DNA of 64,000 bases from Prochilodus magdalenae (Eukaryota; Chordata; Actinopteri; Characiformes; Prochilodontidae): contig JAMWET010003073.1 of NCBI GenBank assembly GCA_024036415.1, positions 338,501 to 402,500 on the forward strand, written 5' to 3'. Under the pieces are notes generated by a model. It was not told the origin of the DNA. It was given only the letters and a program-made list of their open reading frames with translations, and made no database searches. The position numbers and the translations under genes were made by a program. Positions 12,841 through 25,154 of the stretch are shown here, one piece after another. The stretch's first letter is position 1; the number at the start of each line of letters is the position of its first letter.

Positions 12841-14194
12841 TTCGTCTCTAATAACCATTTATTGTTACATGCTGTTTTTGATCTAAACTGTTCAATCTAA
12901 GAATCAGTCCCATCCGAACCACATCAGACAGCCCAGAGGAAGCCCATCATGTGTTTATACAAAGCATCACTCCATCAAAAAGCTAAACAACACATATCTA
13001 TGAAACTAATTCCCTTCAAACAATAATTTGTTCTGACATGAATAAAACAAGAAGATCAGATTCCATCTTTGCATATGTATTGATATGGAGGAGTCTCTGA
13101 GGGTATTTGTCACAAAAGGTTTGTGCTTGTTATATTTGAAGAGGGAGAGATCGGCACTCAAACGTCCCCACAGGACGGCAGCCTGCGGCACAGCTTCTAC
13201 TGAATGTGTTTAACCCACAATGTGAGAGGTAGTAAATCTTGAGTGTGTCTCATCTGGTGTAGCACAGACAGCCTGCTTAAATACAGGATCATTCAAATGA
13301 TTTCACAGCTCTGTGTGTGTGTGTGTCCCAAGTGTCCCTTTCTCAGCCTCGGGCTCTACATCCCAGCAGAACTGGTTGCAGCGTTTCAGTATGGCGAAGC
13401 GTCTGGAAACATATTGGCCCTGACATAAAGAATGGCTATGTTAATGCACTGGAGAGTATGAGAGAGTGAGTGGATGAATGAGCGAGTGAATGTCTTAGGA
13501 GCAGCATCAATGGCAAATTTCTTGATTTTTTTCTTGAAGTATTGAGCAGGACAAACAACAAAGCAGTCTTTCCTTACTAATTACTGCTGTTATATTTAAA
13601 TCTCATTACAGTATTTCATATTTCTCTTTACCTTATTACCTTTGAAAAACACAGGATACCATGTACATTGTGAGTCTATTACATAATGAATGTTTCTAAA
13701 TGATTTGGACAACATTCTTGAAAGTTAATGTAGAATTGCTCCCAGAATGTGCTATTTTGATACCATACTACCATTAAAGCCTAAAATGCTTAATATCCAT
13801 ATGTAACTTTTTGGTATATAGAAGGTGTTTGAATTTCTCTTTGTCTAATGAAAGAGACATTAAGTTAAATGACAAATAAGATTTTCAAAATAACAGTTTA
13901 ATAAAATCTTATTCAAAATGACAAAAAGTGTGCATATATTTGAATCTATATCAATATGCAATTTCCATCTTAAATACTGTAATATTATCATCAATTATTA
14001 GAGCTGTATTGGACTGGTTGCACTATTTGGCTTACTGGTTGCGCTGCTTGATTTTTCTGACAAAATTTTAATTAAACATAGATAAAAAATTAGTATTAGT
14101 ATTAAAATAGTATTAAAATATTATAATCTACTTAGACATCTATAGAAACCTTTTATTTAGTCATTTTAGTAAGTTTTTAAAATAAGTTTATTTT
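12841..14194. other. Intergenic stretch, no gene seen
   Basis: Mostly AT-rich. A more complex, GC-richer patch at about 13080-13430 contains a short GT run near 13311-13326 and could be regulatory, but evidence is thin. Confidence 0.5.
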
Positions 14195-14223
14195 AATAAT
14201 AATAATAACAATAATAATAATAA
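14195..14223. repeat. Microsatellite (AAT)n, interrupted
   Basis: AAT trinucleotides, interrupted once by AAC. Confidence 0.9.
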
Positions 14224-14321
14224 AGACACCACTTCTTCCAAACTTTGTGAAAGAGCTACCAACCTTGGCAACCTTGGCATTGCACCATGAAAGTCAGTTG
14301 CATACACTAATATACAGCTGC

Positions 14322-14362
14322 CACAAAGATGCTGTGCTAATTTTCTTGGGCACCATTGCAGG
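14322..14362 (+). repeat. Direct-repeat copy A (CACAAAGATGCTGTGCTA)
   Basis: The 18-bp word CACAAAGATGCTGTGCTA followed by a TTTCTT and GCACCATTGC segment. The same arrangement occurs again at 15482-15521. Both copies are followed within 60 bp by AGAACC-like words, so they may be parts of one dispersed element. Confidence 0.6.
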
Positions 14363-14553
14363 ACTCTTTAAGCTGATCCTGAAGAAGACATCTCTAAAGA
14401 ACAATTAGATTTATAGCTTTAAGAAACAATTTCTGCAAAAAACCTCCTTAAAGTACTACTGTACTAGAATGGTGGTGTGTCCAGGGGCTTTTCTGCCTTC
14501 AGCAGGATAGGATTAACATCCCCACATCCCTTAAGGATGAAGTGTTTTAGAAG

Positions 14554-14608
14554 GTGAGTGAGTGAGTGAGTGAGTGAGTGAGTGAGTGAGCGAGTTAGTG
14601 AGTGAGTT
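14554..14608. repeat. Microsatellite (GTGA)n, lightly interrupted
   Basis: About 55 bp of GTGA/TGAG tetranucleotide with a few interruptions near the 3' end. Confidence 0.97.
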
Positions 14609-15239
14609 AATTCAATACTAGTTTAAAGTTTTTCCACCACTGCATACATCAAGGCCAAGAAGGACCTAGGAAGCTTAATTTTTCAGGATGCATGTTAACG
14701 TGCTCATTAAAATACCCTCTTTACCTTTTATACGTTTCCAAAGGGTATATTCAGACATATTACATCAGTTGTTTGAAAACTGAAGTGCTTTTTACGTTTC
14801 CTGAACGTCTCTCTCTTTGTGCAGATTTGGACAAAGGCCACCATCTCCGCTTTTTTAGCGAAGCCATTCTATAATCAACCAAGCATAGCCTTCCCTAAAA
14901 GACATTATTCAGCGTCTGTCCCTGTGATGTGGAGCCTCAGAAACCATGGGTGAGCAGTTAAAGGAACAGAAGAAGAACCCCTTTGTCATCCAGAACAGGT
15001 TCTTCACAATTCCCCATGTACAACACCCATACTGGGGCAATATCACATGAAGGCCAATTTGGAAATGTGTACTATTAGTAAACAGAACATTCCCTAACTA
15101 AATCATAATGGAATTATGTTTAATAGTGTCTGTCCTGATAGCCATCCTCCAGCATGTAGATAATCACATTTACTTTCCAGCTGATTTTTTTCCTGACTAT
15201 TTGATACTTTTGTCTCTCCTCTCTCCCTCACTTGTCTAT

Positions 15240-15480
15240 GAATAGACTCCTGTAATGAAAGCGCTTCTGTGGAGTATTTTAAAAGACCTCAAAAGATCTA
15301 TAAACAGACAGGAGCTAAAGCGTATCTCTAGGGCAAAGACGATAGCATTACAAATTGAGCAGCTTGTAAACTGTCTGTGCATTTGATGGAATAACATTTA
15401 ATGATGGTCCAGAGGGAATAGGATGTTTCCGAGGGTTTTGTTCCCTTTGGCAAATCCTCCGGCCCTGGGGATAAAGCACG
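15240..15480. promoter_or_regulatory. Candidate conserved non-coding element
   Basis: Complex sequence containing GCATTACAAATTGAG, GTGCATTTGATGG and TAACATTTAATGATGG words. No reading frame is credible. It lies directly before the second copy of a local direct repeat. The call is from texture only. Confidence 0.22.
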
Positions 15481-15481
15481 G

Positions 15482-15521
15482 GTCACAAAGATGCTGTGCT
15501 ACTTTCCTCAGTGCACCATTG
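15482..15521 (+). repeat. Direct-repeat copy B (CACAAAGATGCTGTGCTA)
   Basis: Second occurrence of the motif at 14322-14362. The first 18 bases are identical and the following 20 or so are mostly matching, ending in GCACCATTGC. Confidence 0.6.
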
Positions 15522-15560
15522 CGTTTGAGCATGCTCAGACAGGGTTCTTCACAAGTCCTG

Positions 15561-17479
15561 CTGAATAACTGACAGACACTAAGATTTCTCTTAAGGTTTC
15601 TACCTGCGCTCAGTGCAGTGGTGAGATACTGGGGGTCAAAGATTTCAGTTTCTAAAATAGCAAAATTCTTATATGTTACTTCTACTTGTACAATCCTAAC
15701 AACGTCCTTGTTCTTGTTATTTGGTTACAAGCAGAGAATATTTTGAAACAGCATTTCAGAAATGGACCAAACGTTGATCTCTATCATAAGACTTATAAGG
15801 CTCTGTCTGTAAATAAACTCACAAGAAAATTCAGTCTTGATGAATTCAAGGTTCACTCTTCAATAACTGAATTATTTAAAACCTTATAAATAACCTTATA
15901 AATACCTGTACACCTACATGCTGAAATATAGAGGTGAATATTTCAGTGCGCTGTGGTGTAATATACTGTTCTACATATTGTTTTCAGGCATTTGTACGGG
16001 TTTCAAGAACCACACCAATATCATGAGCATGTTAATATACACATTTTCAGAATTTTAAACAAATATCAAGAACTTAGGCACAGAGTTATTTCATAGTGTA
16101 GATCTGTTAACGTCATTAATGTGAGAGTTCATTATTATGGGTATTTCTTGTCTTGCTGCTGTTATTCTTAGTATTTATGAACTTAAATGTTCATAATGTA
16201 TCAAAGTACTCTATTTTACAGGTTTGGTAAAAAATTTACAAATTAGCAAATTAACCAGAAAACCATTTAGCTGGCTAGCTCACACACTAAGGCCAAAAAG
16301 GCTAATTGTAGTATTTTGTTCATCTACAAACAAATAATAACCTTGAAACGTTTTTATATTAGCAGATAAAGCCATATTATTTGCTTCTCTGTTTCGTAGG
16401 GGTGATAAATTAGGTAGCTGACTGCCAAGCTCAGGAAACCATTAGACTTAGCGACATTAGCGAGCACGAGCAAAGACATAACAGCTTTTAACTTAAATAA
16501 ACCTATATTGTAAATATGTTGTGCGGTTTGCAGTGTTACAACCTTTTATTTAACATAGCTTTTATGATTAAGATTTCTTATTATATTACAAGGTTTGTTT
16601 AACTAGACATCATATCAAACTACTACTTTTATCTCACATCCAGCTACTAATTCCTGTGAACAGTTTTTGCTGAGCTTGTTGACATGGGTATAATATGAAC
16701 TTGATTGTTTACCCCTCATTGTTTATTTATTCAGCTGCAAGGATGCAGATAGAACCTCATATCACCAATCTAGTAGCACTTTTAAGAAATAACATTTTAC
16801 ATGTTTAAAATACAGACTCTACAACACCCGCTACGAAAAAATACCACAGAAACATTGAAACGCACTAAATGCTTAAGTACATTTAAAAGACTCATTTTGA
16901 GTGATTGACAACATTGGTGATTATTATATTTAGCAGGGAGTTTAAACTGAGCAGCTGTGTTTTTCACTGAATAGGCTACTGGATATGAAGCACAAATGGT
17001 AAGCATGGTGTTTCAAGCCATTTCATTTCAGCTTGATTGCTATCACTACTTTGTGTACTGTTGTATATTACTCAATTTCAGCAAATTGCATAGGCATTCA
17101 ACAGCTTTACACACTGAACAGCTTTATGCACTAGACTCATGCCCTGTGTGTTAACATTGGTGTCAGGGTTTTTTCTGAACCTAAAAAACCCCAGTCGAAA
17201 CATGCAGGCAGTGTTTATTCCTCTCGAGCCTATGCTCCGTCCGGCTAATCGAAGAGTGCGAGAGAGAAGAGTTTAGGTTTAATGAACTGGACAAACATTA
17301 TATTATCCTACTATTATGGATCTGATATATGTAGTCTTGAATAGGATGAGACGAAGTGTGCAACCAAAGCTTCAGGCTCATAAGGGTCTGTAATCAACCA
17401 CATGGCTGACTATGGGATAAATGTGAATCTGCATCCGAGTTTTCCCACTTTTCTATTTTTTTCTTGGAACAAATGAAAC
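15561..17479. other. Intergenic stretch, no gene seen
   Basis: About 1.9 kb of AT-rich sequence with only short random open frames. No repeat family was recognised apart from a small CCTTATAAATA duplication near 15882-15904. Confidence 0.55.
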
Positions 17480-17960
17480 ACTGCCTTTTGCTGCGTACCT
17501 AGCCTAAATCAATTTACATACGCACTCCATTCCCAAGCTAATTTCATAGGTTTATTTCCCGAAATGAACCCTCTTCATCAAACCCATTGATCCTCGGAAA
17601 TCCAGAGCAATATCATTGTTTGTATAATAAATTGACTTATGATTCAGATTAGAGTTTAGGGTGGATGGAGGGAGGGGCAGGCGGGTTGAGGAGCAAGAAA
17701 AATGTCTGTTTAGGTCATGACGTGTGAGTTGGTGTGGTTAATTTAGAACGCTTAGGCCTGGGAATGAGCTTCTCCATCAAATGGCCCCGCTTCCATTTGC
17801 ATTCTTTGCATACGAGTCAATTTGCGGCTGACCCAGACCATAAATCACTGACAGGCTTGGGCTGAGTCTGGGCCTCCAGACATTAGCCTACTGTTCACTG
17901 CTTTAAAAAGCCAATTTAAAAGGCAATTTTCACAAAAAAGCGGACTGCTGGCTTACAGCT
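17480..17960. promoter_or_regulatory. Candidate conserved non-coding element
   Basis: A complex island with sites such as CATTTGCATTCTTTGCATA, TATAATAAATTGAC, GGTTAATTTAG and GGTCATGACG. It lacks repeats and lacks an open frame of interest. The octamer-like and homeobox-like words in a GC-balanced background resemble developmental enhancers. Confidence 0.3.
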
Positions 17961-18374
17961 GAGTCTCCGCTAGTTCAGCAAAATCAGAAATAACCTGTGC
18001 AGCTATTAAGAGCTTAAGGTACGGCTGTGTTTACATAAAGCATGACTCTAAAGCTCTAGTGGTGAAATACAGCTTCCCCCAAAGATCTTGCTGTAACTAG
18101 TCTATTGTCAGTAATTGATATGGCTCAGCTTTTGCAGTGCGAAATTTGACAATAATACAAGAAATATGTACTTGTGTACAGTTGTATACTAAAGTTTTGA
18201 TAGGCCAGATCAAATTGTTGATGTGTGAAGCTGACCCATCCTTTACAGCAAATAGAAACATATGGCATTTTAATATCATCATTTTTTTTTCTGCAAATTA
18301 ATACATATAGGCCCCAATATGGTGTAAATGTTCAGTACCGTTAAAATATGTTCTATAAACTGGTTATTGTTGTA

Positions 18375-18416
<42 letters not shown>

Positions 18417-18552
18417 GTTATTATTATTATTATTATTATTATTAATAATAATAATAATTATTATTATTATTATAATAATAATTATTATTATTATAATATA
18501 TTTTATTATTATTATAATTATAATTATAATTATTATTATTATTATTATTATT

Positions 18553-18598
<46 letters not shown>
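18375..18598. repeat. Microsatellite (ATT)n/(AAT)n, self-complementary
   Basis: About 224 bp of trinucleotide that begins as ATT, switches to AAT, returns to ATT through mixed TATAAT blocks, and ends as AAT. Because the ATT and AAT blocks are complementary, one strand can fold into long AT-only hairpins. Frames that stay open through it give only runs of Ile, Tyr, Asn or Leu and are not genes. Confidence 0.97.
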
Positions 18599-18599
<1 letters not shown>

Positions 18600-19599
18600 A
18601 AGGAACGGTAGGTCTGAAATAACTAAATCAGTATATCATTCAGACTTTAGCTAAAAGATGACCTTACTGAAGAAGAAAACTTTTTATGGTTGTCTTAGTT
18701 TCTGTAGGACTGAGTCACTGCATTGATATCATTATAGAGTCACAATAGTGGTCTATTTGCCTGGTCTTTTGCCAGTTTTTCATGTTGTTATGAAATAAAT
18801 CATATTTCTATATAATGTTCCCATTTGGTTTATATGTCATACAACCATACATATAACTACAATACTTACAATATATCATATTGTAAACATCTATACTTGT
18901 ATTAAATGTTTTAACAGTTAAACTGCTGTTTATTTGTTTGTTTATTGTTTGTTTTCTATTTTTAAGCTATAACCTAACCACATTTTATGTTTTATTGTTC
19001 CCAATTTGCTAATTTCAACAAACAAACAGTAATTGTGCCTTAAAATGTAGAGAAATTTGTTAACTGTGTAACACATGTTATGCATGTAATTTGATTGTGT
19101 GCACAAACTTTTGCATGCACCTGTACCTCAGTGACTGAGAGTGGCTCTAGATGTGTCAGCATGCTTATCAATAGAGCCACATCACCCTTTGTAAGTTAAT
19201 GGTGAAATGGAAATAATAGAAATGGGCAGTTGAAATGCTTGCATTATGTTACATGGAAAAAGAAAGCAACCTACAAAATGATTGATAGTCATGCAACCTT
19301 TTTTCCTTTCATTCAGTTTATGTTGCAACCTGGCCCAGTATATTGCTCTTAAAAGTACTTATACCGTGTAAGAGAACGTAAGAGTTTTGCTTTTTTGAGT
19401 GATTTATTTTTAAGAAAACGTCTGTTCTGAATTTGCTTCAGTTCAGCAACAGTATGAAACAGAAACTGGGTAGACGTGTAGTGTGCTTAAAAACACCACA
19501 CTGCTTGTTTCATGCACCACAAAATAAAGGATTCATATGATCAGTACAGCCACCTATCTGGAGAACAAGAGAGAGAGAAAAAACACACACAAAAATAAG
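18599..19599. other. Intergenic stretch, no gene seen
   Basis: AT-rich with no recognised repeat or credible frame. Confidence 0.6.
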
Positions 19600-20110
19600 A
19601 AAGTGCCTGCGGACTTTAGGACTCTGTTTACTTCGCCCTCTTTCTCCATCAATAACGGGCGGCTAAGAGAGTAGCTCAGCGGCCGCTCAGGCAGAAACCT
19701 GTGCTCAGTAAAAACAGCCTCCACACACACCGGCAGCAGGCAGGAAATAATTGATGACCCCTTTCACTGGATCCTCAGACGGCGCGTTGGGAAATCATTT
19801 TCAATCTTTGGCTTAGCAGATGAAACAAATGCTCCCAGCTTGCTTTGTCAATTCTCACTCCTTAGGGTCAAACAAAGTGGTTTTCCTGGGGACGGCCGTG
19901 AGGCGAGCGCGCGGGCAGCCATGCTGAAAATGTCCCTTGTCCTCCACAAAATGGTGCAATGTAGCATTTCATTTAGCAACACTTTGTTATTTGTCTTTGA
20001 CAGAGTTGTAATAGGAAGAGCCTTCATATTCATTGACCAGGTGACCTCCAACTACTGCAGGACTTGTGGAGAGGAGACACGCGGAACGGGCCTACCTGCA
20101 AACTATTTCC
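19600..20110. promoter_or_regulatory. Candidate conserved non-coding element
   Basis: A marked GC-balanced island within AT-rich desert. It contains GGAAATAATTGATGACC, AATCATTTTCAATCTTTGG, CACAAAATGGTGCAATG, and a TTTGTTATTTGTCTTTG Sox/Fox-like stretch. Overlapping frames on both strands (110 codons plus, 67 minus) match no known protein and have no codon pattern. High-complexity sequence without repeats over about 500 bp makes this one of the stronger candidates. The interpretation is inference. Confidence 0.35.
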
Positions 20111-22959
20111 ACTGTGTGCTGTGGACACAATGTAAAGACGAACGCCTCCACGGGACAGAGAGAGAGAGCTAGAGATGGAGTGACGGAAATGGTGAAGGGA
20201 GGGGGAGCTGAAGGAAAGAGAAAGAGGAAAAATAGCAGAAGACAGAGTGTGAAGAAACAGTTTTAGGTGGGAAAAATGGGGGATAAAGGGGGAAAGAGAA
20301 ATCAGAAAACATGGAGAAATAAAAAAAGCTGCATTATTTTTAACATCTGGTAGAAAAACAGAAAGTGTATGAAACCATTTAACACCAGAGTGTGGCTATT
20401 TCTGCTGTTTACTCTAATCCTCTCTGTTAATGCTGATTCCACTATACCGTTGTTGCATTTAGAGTGTGTGATGTGTAAAGAATATGGACTAACAACACTG
20501 AAATTGTGTAGCTGTTTTACTTTGCGTTTGCATTCCTGTGCTCCTGTTTTAACAAGAAATCATGTGAATAGGAATATAAATTAAACCTCAGATATGTTTT
20601 TATTACTGTATGAGCTTGTACAGTAATGCTGAGCCCCAAACAATCAATGAAGTCTTTGGCATCTCTTTTACAGTGATAGAAAACATGGAAACACACAGAG
20701 AACTCCAATTCCAAATCATAAAATATTACTATATGCAGTCTGAACAAACTCCTCTGGCAGCAAATTTGAATAAGTTAAAGGGGCCAAAGGCAAATAAAAT
20801 GCCTTTAAGCAATAGTACAAGAGAGCGACTTTACACACATTTATACTGGAGGTAGTAGCCTTCTGAACAATGGATCAAACTAGAAAACCCTCACAATATC
20901 AGGTTCAGCTCAGAATGTCCAGTATTTCTCAGATTAACCTAAATGTAATTTTGTTCACAGCCAATCCTGCTGTTTTGCTGAACTGTATTCTGATCATTTC
21001 TGGCTTATTTTTATTGATCTACAGTCACAGCTGCTGACTGAACAGCTGGCTCAGAAGCACCAATAGGTTCAGAGTTATACATAGACCTCCTGTTACATAG
21101 TTTTGTTACAATCTGACCAACCAGCATGTCAAATATCATCATACTAAGTTCTATGTATCCTTGTATGCTAAGCTAAAAAATAGTAACATTAGCTGCAACA
21201 GAAATCAGATAATTATTTAGCAGGTGTCCAATCCTCATGAATTTTTATGCAAAGTAAAGAACAGCTGTGACATTTAATTTGAAATGTGTTTGGAGATACA
21301 TGATTTACTTTGGACAGTGATGTGTTGTTGATAATAACACTCTACATTTGTCTACTTTTGTCACAAAATATTAGCATTTTAAAAGCAATCTTTTAATTTT
21401 GAGTGGTGAATGGATTGCCTTGGTAAAATTAAAAAATGATTAGCAAATTCTGACACTTCAGTGTGTCAGTTTGAATACAGAAGCTTAATAGTGACTGTTA
21501 TTATATCAGAGGCTTCTTAGAATAAAGTATGGAACATAAAAGAATGGGAATGGGAAAAACTGTAAGACTGGTAAACTAAAATACCAGTGGACACAAAGCC
21601 CACTAAAACCTTCGTTTAAAGTAGCATAAAAAAGTGTATAAGATCATAATATCATGTGCCCTGGTCCTGCTCTGTTATGTGGACTGAGGTTCTGTGAGTA
21701 GCCTGCATTAAAACACTTAACATATATAAAGTTTCTGTCTGGATTGTTTCAATATCTCTCCATCATTTATGGCTTACTCTTTCCATTAAAAATGTACATT
21801 CTGGTCTTAAATGTAGAACTATGCTAACAGACATAATGCCATGGTTTAACTGTAGGCTTTGAAATGTAGACAATAGCTAGGCTGAGAACATAGCAAATTA
21901 GCTCAAACACCCTCATTCAAACACCTGCATTTCATCAGTCGTACTTGACAATGCATGTTTATACTCTTCTAACAGTCAGTAAAATAACTTGCACATTTGT
22001 TTAAGATAAAACATATAAATGTGGACAAACGAATAATCTTGGGCTGTGGTCCATCTGCCCTGTGGTTTAAACAGTCCCTAGGTGAGCTGGAAGAGTTAGC
22101 CTGTAGAATACACCTCAAACACATCTCAAACCAGACAAGAACCTTTTTGTTAGCAAAGAAGTTGTTGAAGCTGTTGGAGAGCATGCAATCTCATCATGTG
22201 ATGTAAGTTTAGAGCAACATTAGCACCGACGTATGAAAACAATTTGACCCATTTGTCCAGCAAAATGAGCCATTCCTGGAAGACACTGAATCATACACTC
22301 CTTCGGTCTTATGAATCTGCCATTCTTCTGGGCCATTACACACTCCCTTGTTGGGGGCCTCTTCACCGCCAGTGTGTGTGTGAACCAAAGCAGCAGTGTA
22401 TTCTGCTGCAGTGAGGCCAGAAGTGTGCTGCATTACCAAGACAATACACCCATATGGAGAACAGAAGGCTCTCCCTCTGCCCCATTCAGCTGCAGCCAGA
22501 CCCCCGGCCTGATCCTCGCTCTGCGGTCACTCTGAGGTTAGCGCTTTAGCATAACAACTGATGAAAAGGGAAAAGTAATTTTATTCCCATTTAGAGCCAT
22601 TATAGCTGTGAACACTGTGGGGGTGGGGAGTGGAGGGGTTGGGGGGGTTGTCCGGCACTGAAATTCAACAATGAAAAAAAGACCGGCCTCACAAGGAGAG
22701 GAGATAATGAAAAGATCATTTTGGCATTCCTTTTCTTTTCTCTCCTTATGACATAAAAGTAGCCCGCATACATGGTATATAGGTACATGGTATATGTCCT
22801 GGCTATCCTCACTTTTGAGGGGGTTGGAAAGTGGTTTTGTGGCTGCTTTCATGTTTGTTCATTTATGTGTTTCTGCTGTTGCTTTAATTTGAAAAACAGA
22901 CCACTGAGAAACAATTCATAAGGTTGTTTGGGTTTGTCAAAGACACTTAAACTATCTCA
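20111..22959. other. Intergenic stretch, no gene seen
   Basis: About 2.8 kb without a recognisable gene. A purine-rich patch (GAGAGA and GGAAAGAGAAAG words) spans about 20155-20310. A modestly GC-rich patch at 22240-22540 and a G-run (GGGGGTGGGG, GGGGGGG) near 22618-22650 are present. No element family is recognised. Confidence 0.55.
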
Positions 22960-23600
22960 ATCAATATGGAGACTTTTAAATCTCCCATTCCCATTTAAAA
23001 CATTAACGAGTCCGGATAAATTCCTCCTACACTTTCAAAAGTATACCATCACCTGAGGTGGAGTAATTATTGGTTTGGATGGTGTCGATAATTATCGTCC
23101 CATCTGCACGTCATAAATGATGACCGAGTCATAATCTCTCTCTAATGGCTTAAGGACACTGCAGGGTCCTTTAAACAAGGTAGAAGCCTATTGATCCTTT
23201 GCGTAAATGTTCTTTTCAATGTTAATAGCCTAATTTGCTCTAATGCTTTGTCCCAATGTTTTGTTATCCAAGGACATGCTAATATACACCTAAACTGGAA
23301 GTCTTAGGCAAGAGCCACTGGAATGAGGGGCTTCCTGTATGAAAATGTAGGGCATTCTGGGGGAAATTGATGATCACACTGAGCATTAGTTCGTCTTGAT
23401 TTGCTCTCCTCTGGGGTAATTACCATGGATTAATGTGGCTTTCCAGGGTTGTGAGAGCTAACATCAGCCATATCCATTTCCCCAATGGAATGACTTTGGC
23501 TAATAAAGTGGCTAATAACACTCAAAGCCCCTGATGAGGGTGGTGCGTGGTGTATTAATGTTACTGTTTTTCCTGACCTCCCACAAGTCCTGCATGCATG
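22960..23600. promoter_or_regulatory. Candidate conserved non-coding element, homeobox-site rich
   Basis: About 640 bp of complex sequence with many TAAT cores: GAGTAATTATTGG, a perfect 12-bp palindrome CGATAATTATCG at 23086-23097, GGGTAATTACC, GGATTAATGTGG and several GCTAATA words. CACCTG-type E-boxes also occur. No coding frame is credible. Among the islands in this window its density of palindromic homeodomain-like sites is the clearest. Conservation could not be tested. Confidence 0.4.
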
Positions 23601-24204
23601 TTAATGTCAGTCTTTTTGTAATGATTATTAGGCCACTATACATTAGTTTCAAGTGAAGGCCTTGTATGCTTGTGTGGGTGTTACATACAACACAGCTGTG
23701 TGCTTCACATTCATTTTCACAGTGCACATCAGTTGTGTCTGACACCATAGCGATCATGGTTAACCTGTACAGTATACTGAAATTACACTGAAGTTTTTTT
23801 CAAGGTCACACAAATATAATTGGTTATATATTTACATATTTCATTACACAGTAAATGCCATTTACATTAAATTTACATTCTGTGCTGTCAGATTAGGATC
23901 TGAACCTCTGTTGTTTCAATGTCAAGAATCTCCAACTTACAATCAAAATGTAGTATTGATTGAAAGTTTTGCATTTTTAACAGAAGTGAGGTGCAAGTGA
24001 AGATCAGTAGTAGAAGTAGATCATATCAAATTGCACAGATTCCCAGATTTCCCAATGTCAAACTTCTCTTATTTTTGCCCATACTTTTCGCCCCATTCAT
24101 ACTTGTTAATTTCATACTTCATGCCATCTTGAGTTTCAGGATTATGTGTGGATAAAGCCTTCAGGAGTTGGTCTGAGATACATTTGAGCCATATGTTACA
24201 ATAA

Positions 24205-24445
24205 TGTAAATAAAAAACTCTCTACAAAAACCTTCAACAACCAAAACCCCTTTCAATACAACCGAGACTCCTCCTGATACAACCAAAACCTCCACTAGTA
24301 CCACCAGAACCGTCACAGTACAGCCAAAACTCATCCAAGTACAGCCCCAACTCTTCCCAGTCAACAAACCCCTCGCAGTACAACCAAAACTCCTGCCAGT
24401 ATGACCCAAACCCCTTCCAGTACCACAAAAGCTCCCCTCCATGCA
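24205..24445 (+). repeat. 21-bp minisatellite reading as a Thr/Pro heptad
   Basis: About ten degenerate 21-bp units of the form ACAACCAAAACTCCTCCCAGT. On the plus strand the units translate as seven-residue repeats like TTKTPxS (TTKTPFN, TTETPPD, TTKTSTS, then after a shift STTKTPA, STTKAPL), resembling the Pro/Thr/Ser-rich tandem domains of mucins. One unit is 20 bp long and shifts the frame; another is 18 bp and drops a codon. Stops flank the array closely, no signal peptide or neighbouring exon is visible, and the minus strand also stays open for 117 codons simply because of the repeat. It may be a plain minisatellite or the relic of a mucin-like exon; I cannot separate these. Confidence 0.7.
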
Positions 24446-25154
24446 ATACATCACAAGACAGGTACTCCATGTTTGTGAGCAATCATGGAGAACGCACATG
24501 GTTGTGGACTGCACAGAACAAAATGCTTAATGTCGATATGAACTAATCAGAGATGTATTTTGATCACTAAGTGTAAATGCAAGTGGCTCTCTTTTCAAGA
24601 TAGAACCCAAATACTAGTCGCATGAAGTGACTAAGTGTAAATGCGGTCAGTGTGGTCTATGAGAAACTTCTGAGAAAAAAACAAAATTGCATATAATAAT
24701 GAAGTTTATGCCATAACAGTTTATACATGCTGTTTGCATCAAATTTAAAATGGTCATATATATTTTTAAACTTCGTATAACATTTCAATTAAATATACGT
24801 TATGCATGATTTGCACATTACTGTATTCTGTTTTTGTTAAACAACTTGAAATGTATATTTTTTTCTGTGTGTAGTGACAGAGCAGCGGAAACAACTTCAT
24901 TAGTAGCTTTTTAAACAAGTACTGCATTCATAGAAACAGTTTTTTTATGTAGGCTGTAAAGCAATCTATAATCTAATAAACATTATAATATAACTTTACT
25001 GAACCCTGTAGTGTAATCTCTTTTTATTATGCCCTTTACATTCCAGCAAAATCTCATTATAAATGGACCAATAGAATCCAATAGAGATCCAAAATGACAT
25101 CATCTCAGTCAGTCACTCTATACAGTGTGTAAACTGTACAGGAGATGAAATCAC
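24446..25154. other. Intergenic stretch, no gene seen
   Basis: AT-rich sequence with no recognised feature. Confidence 0.55.

Noticed and set aside
18348..18654. Ile, Tyr, Asn and Leu homopolymer frames
   Set aside because: Translation of the ATT/AAT array.
19840..20172. 110-codon plus-strand frame
   Set aside because: Overlaps an opposite-strand frame, does not resemble any protein, and sits in a candidate conserved non-coding island.
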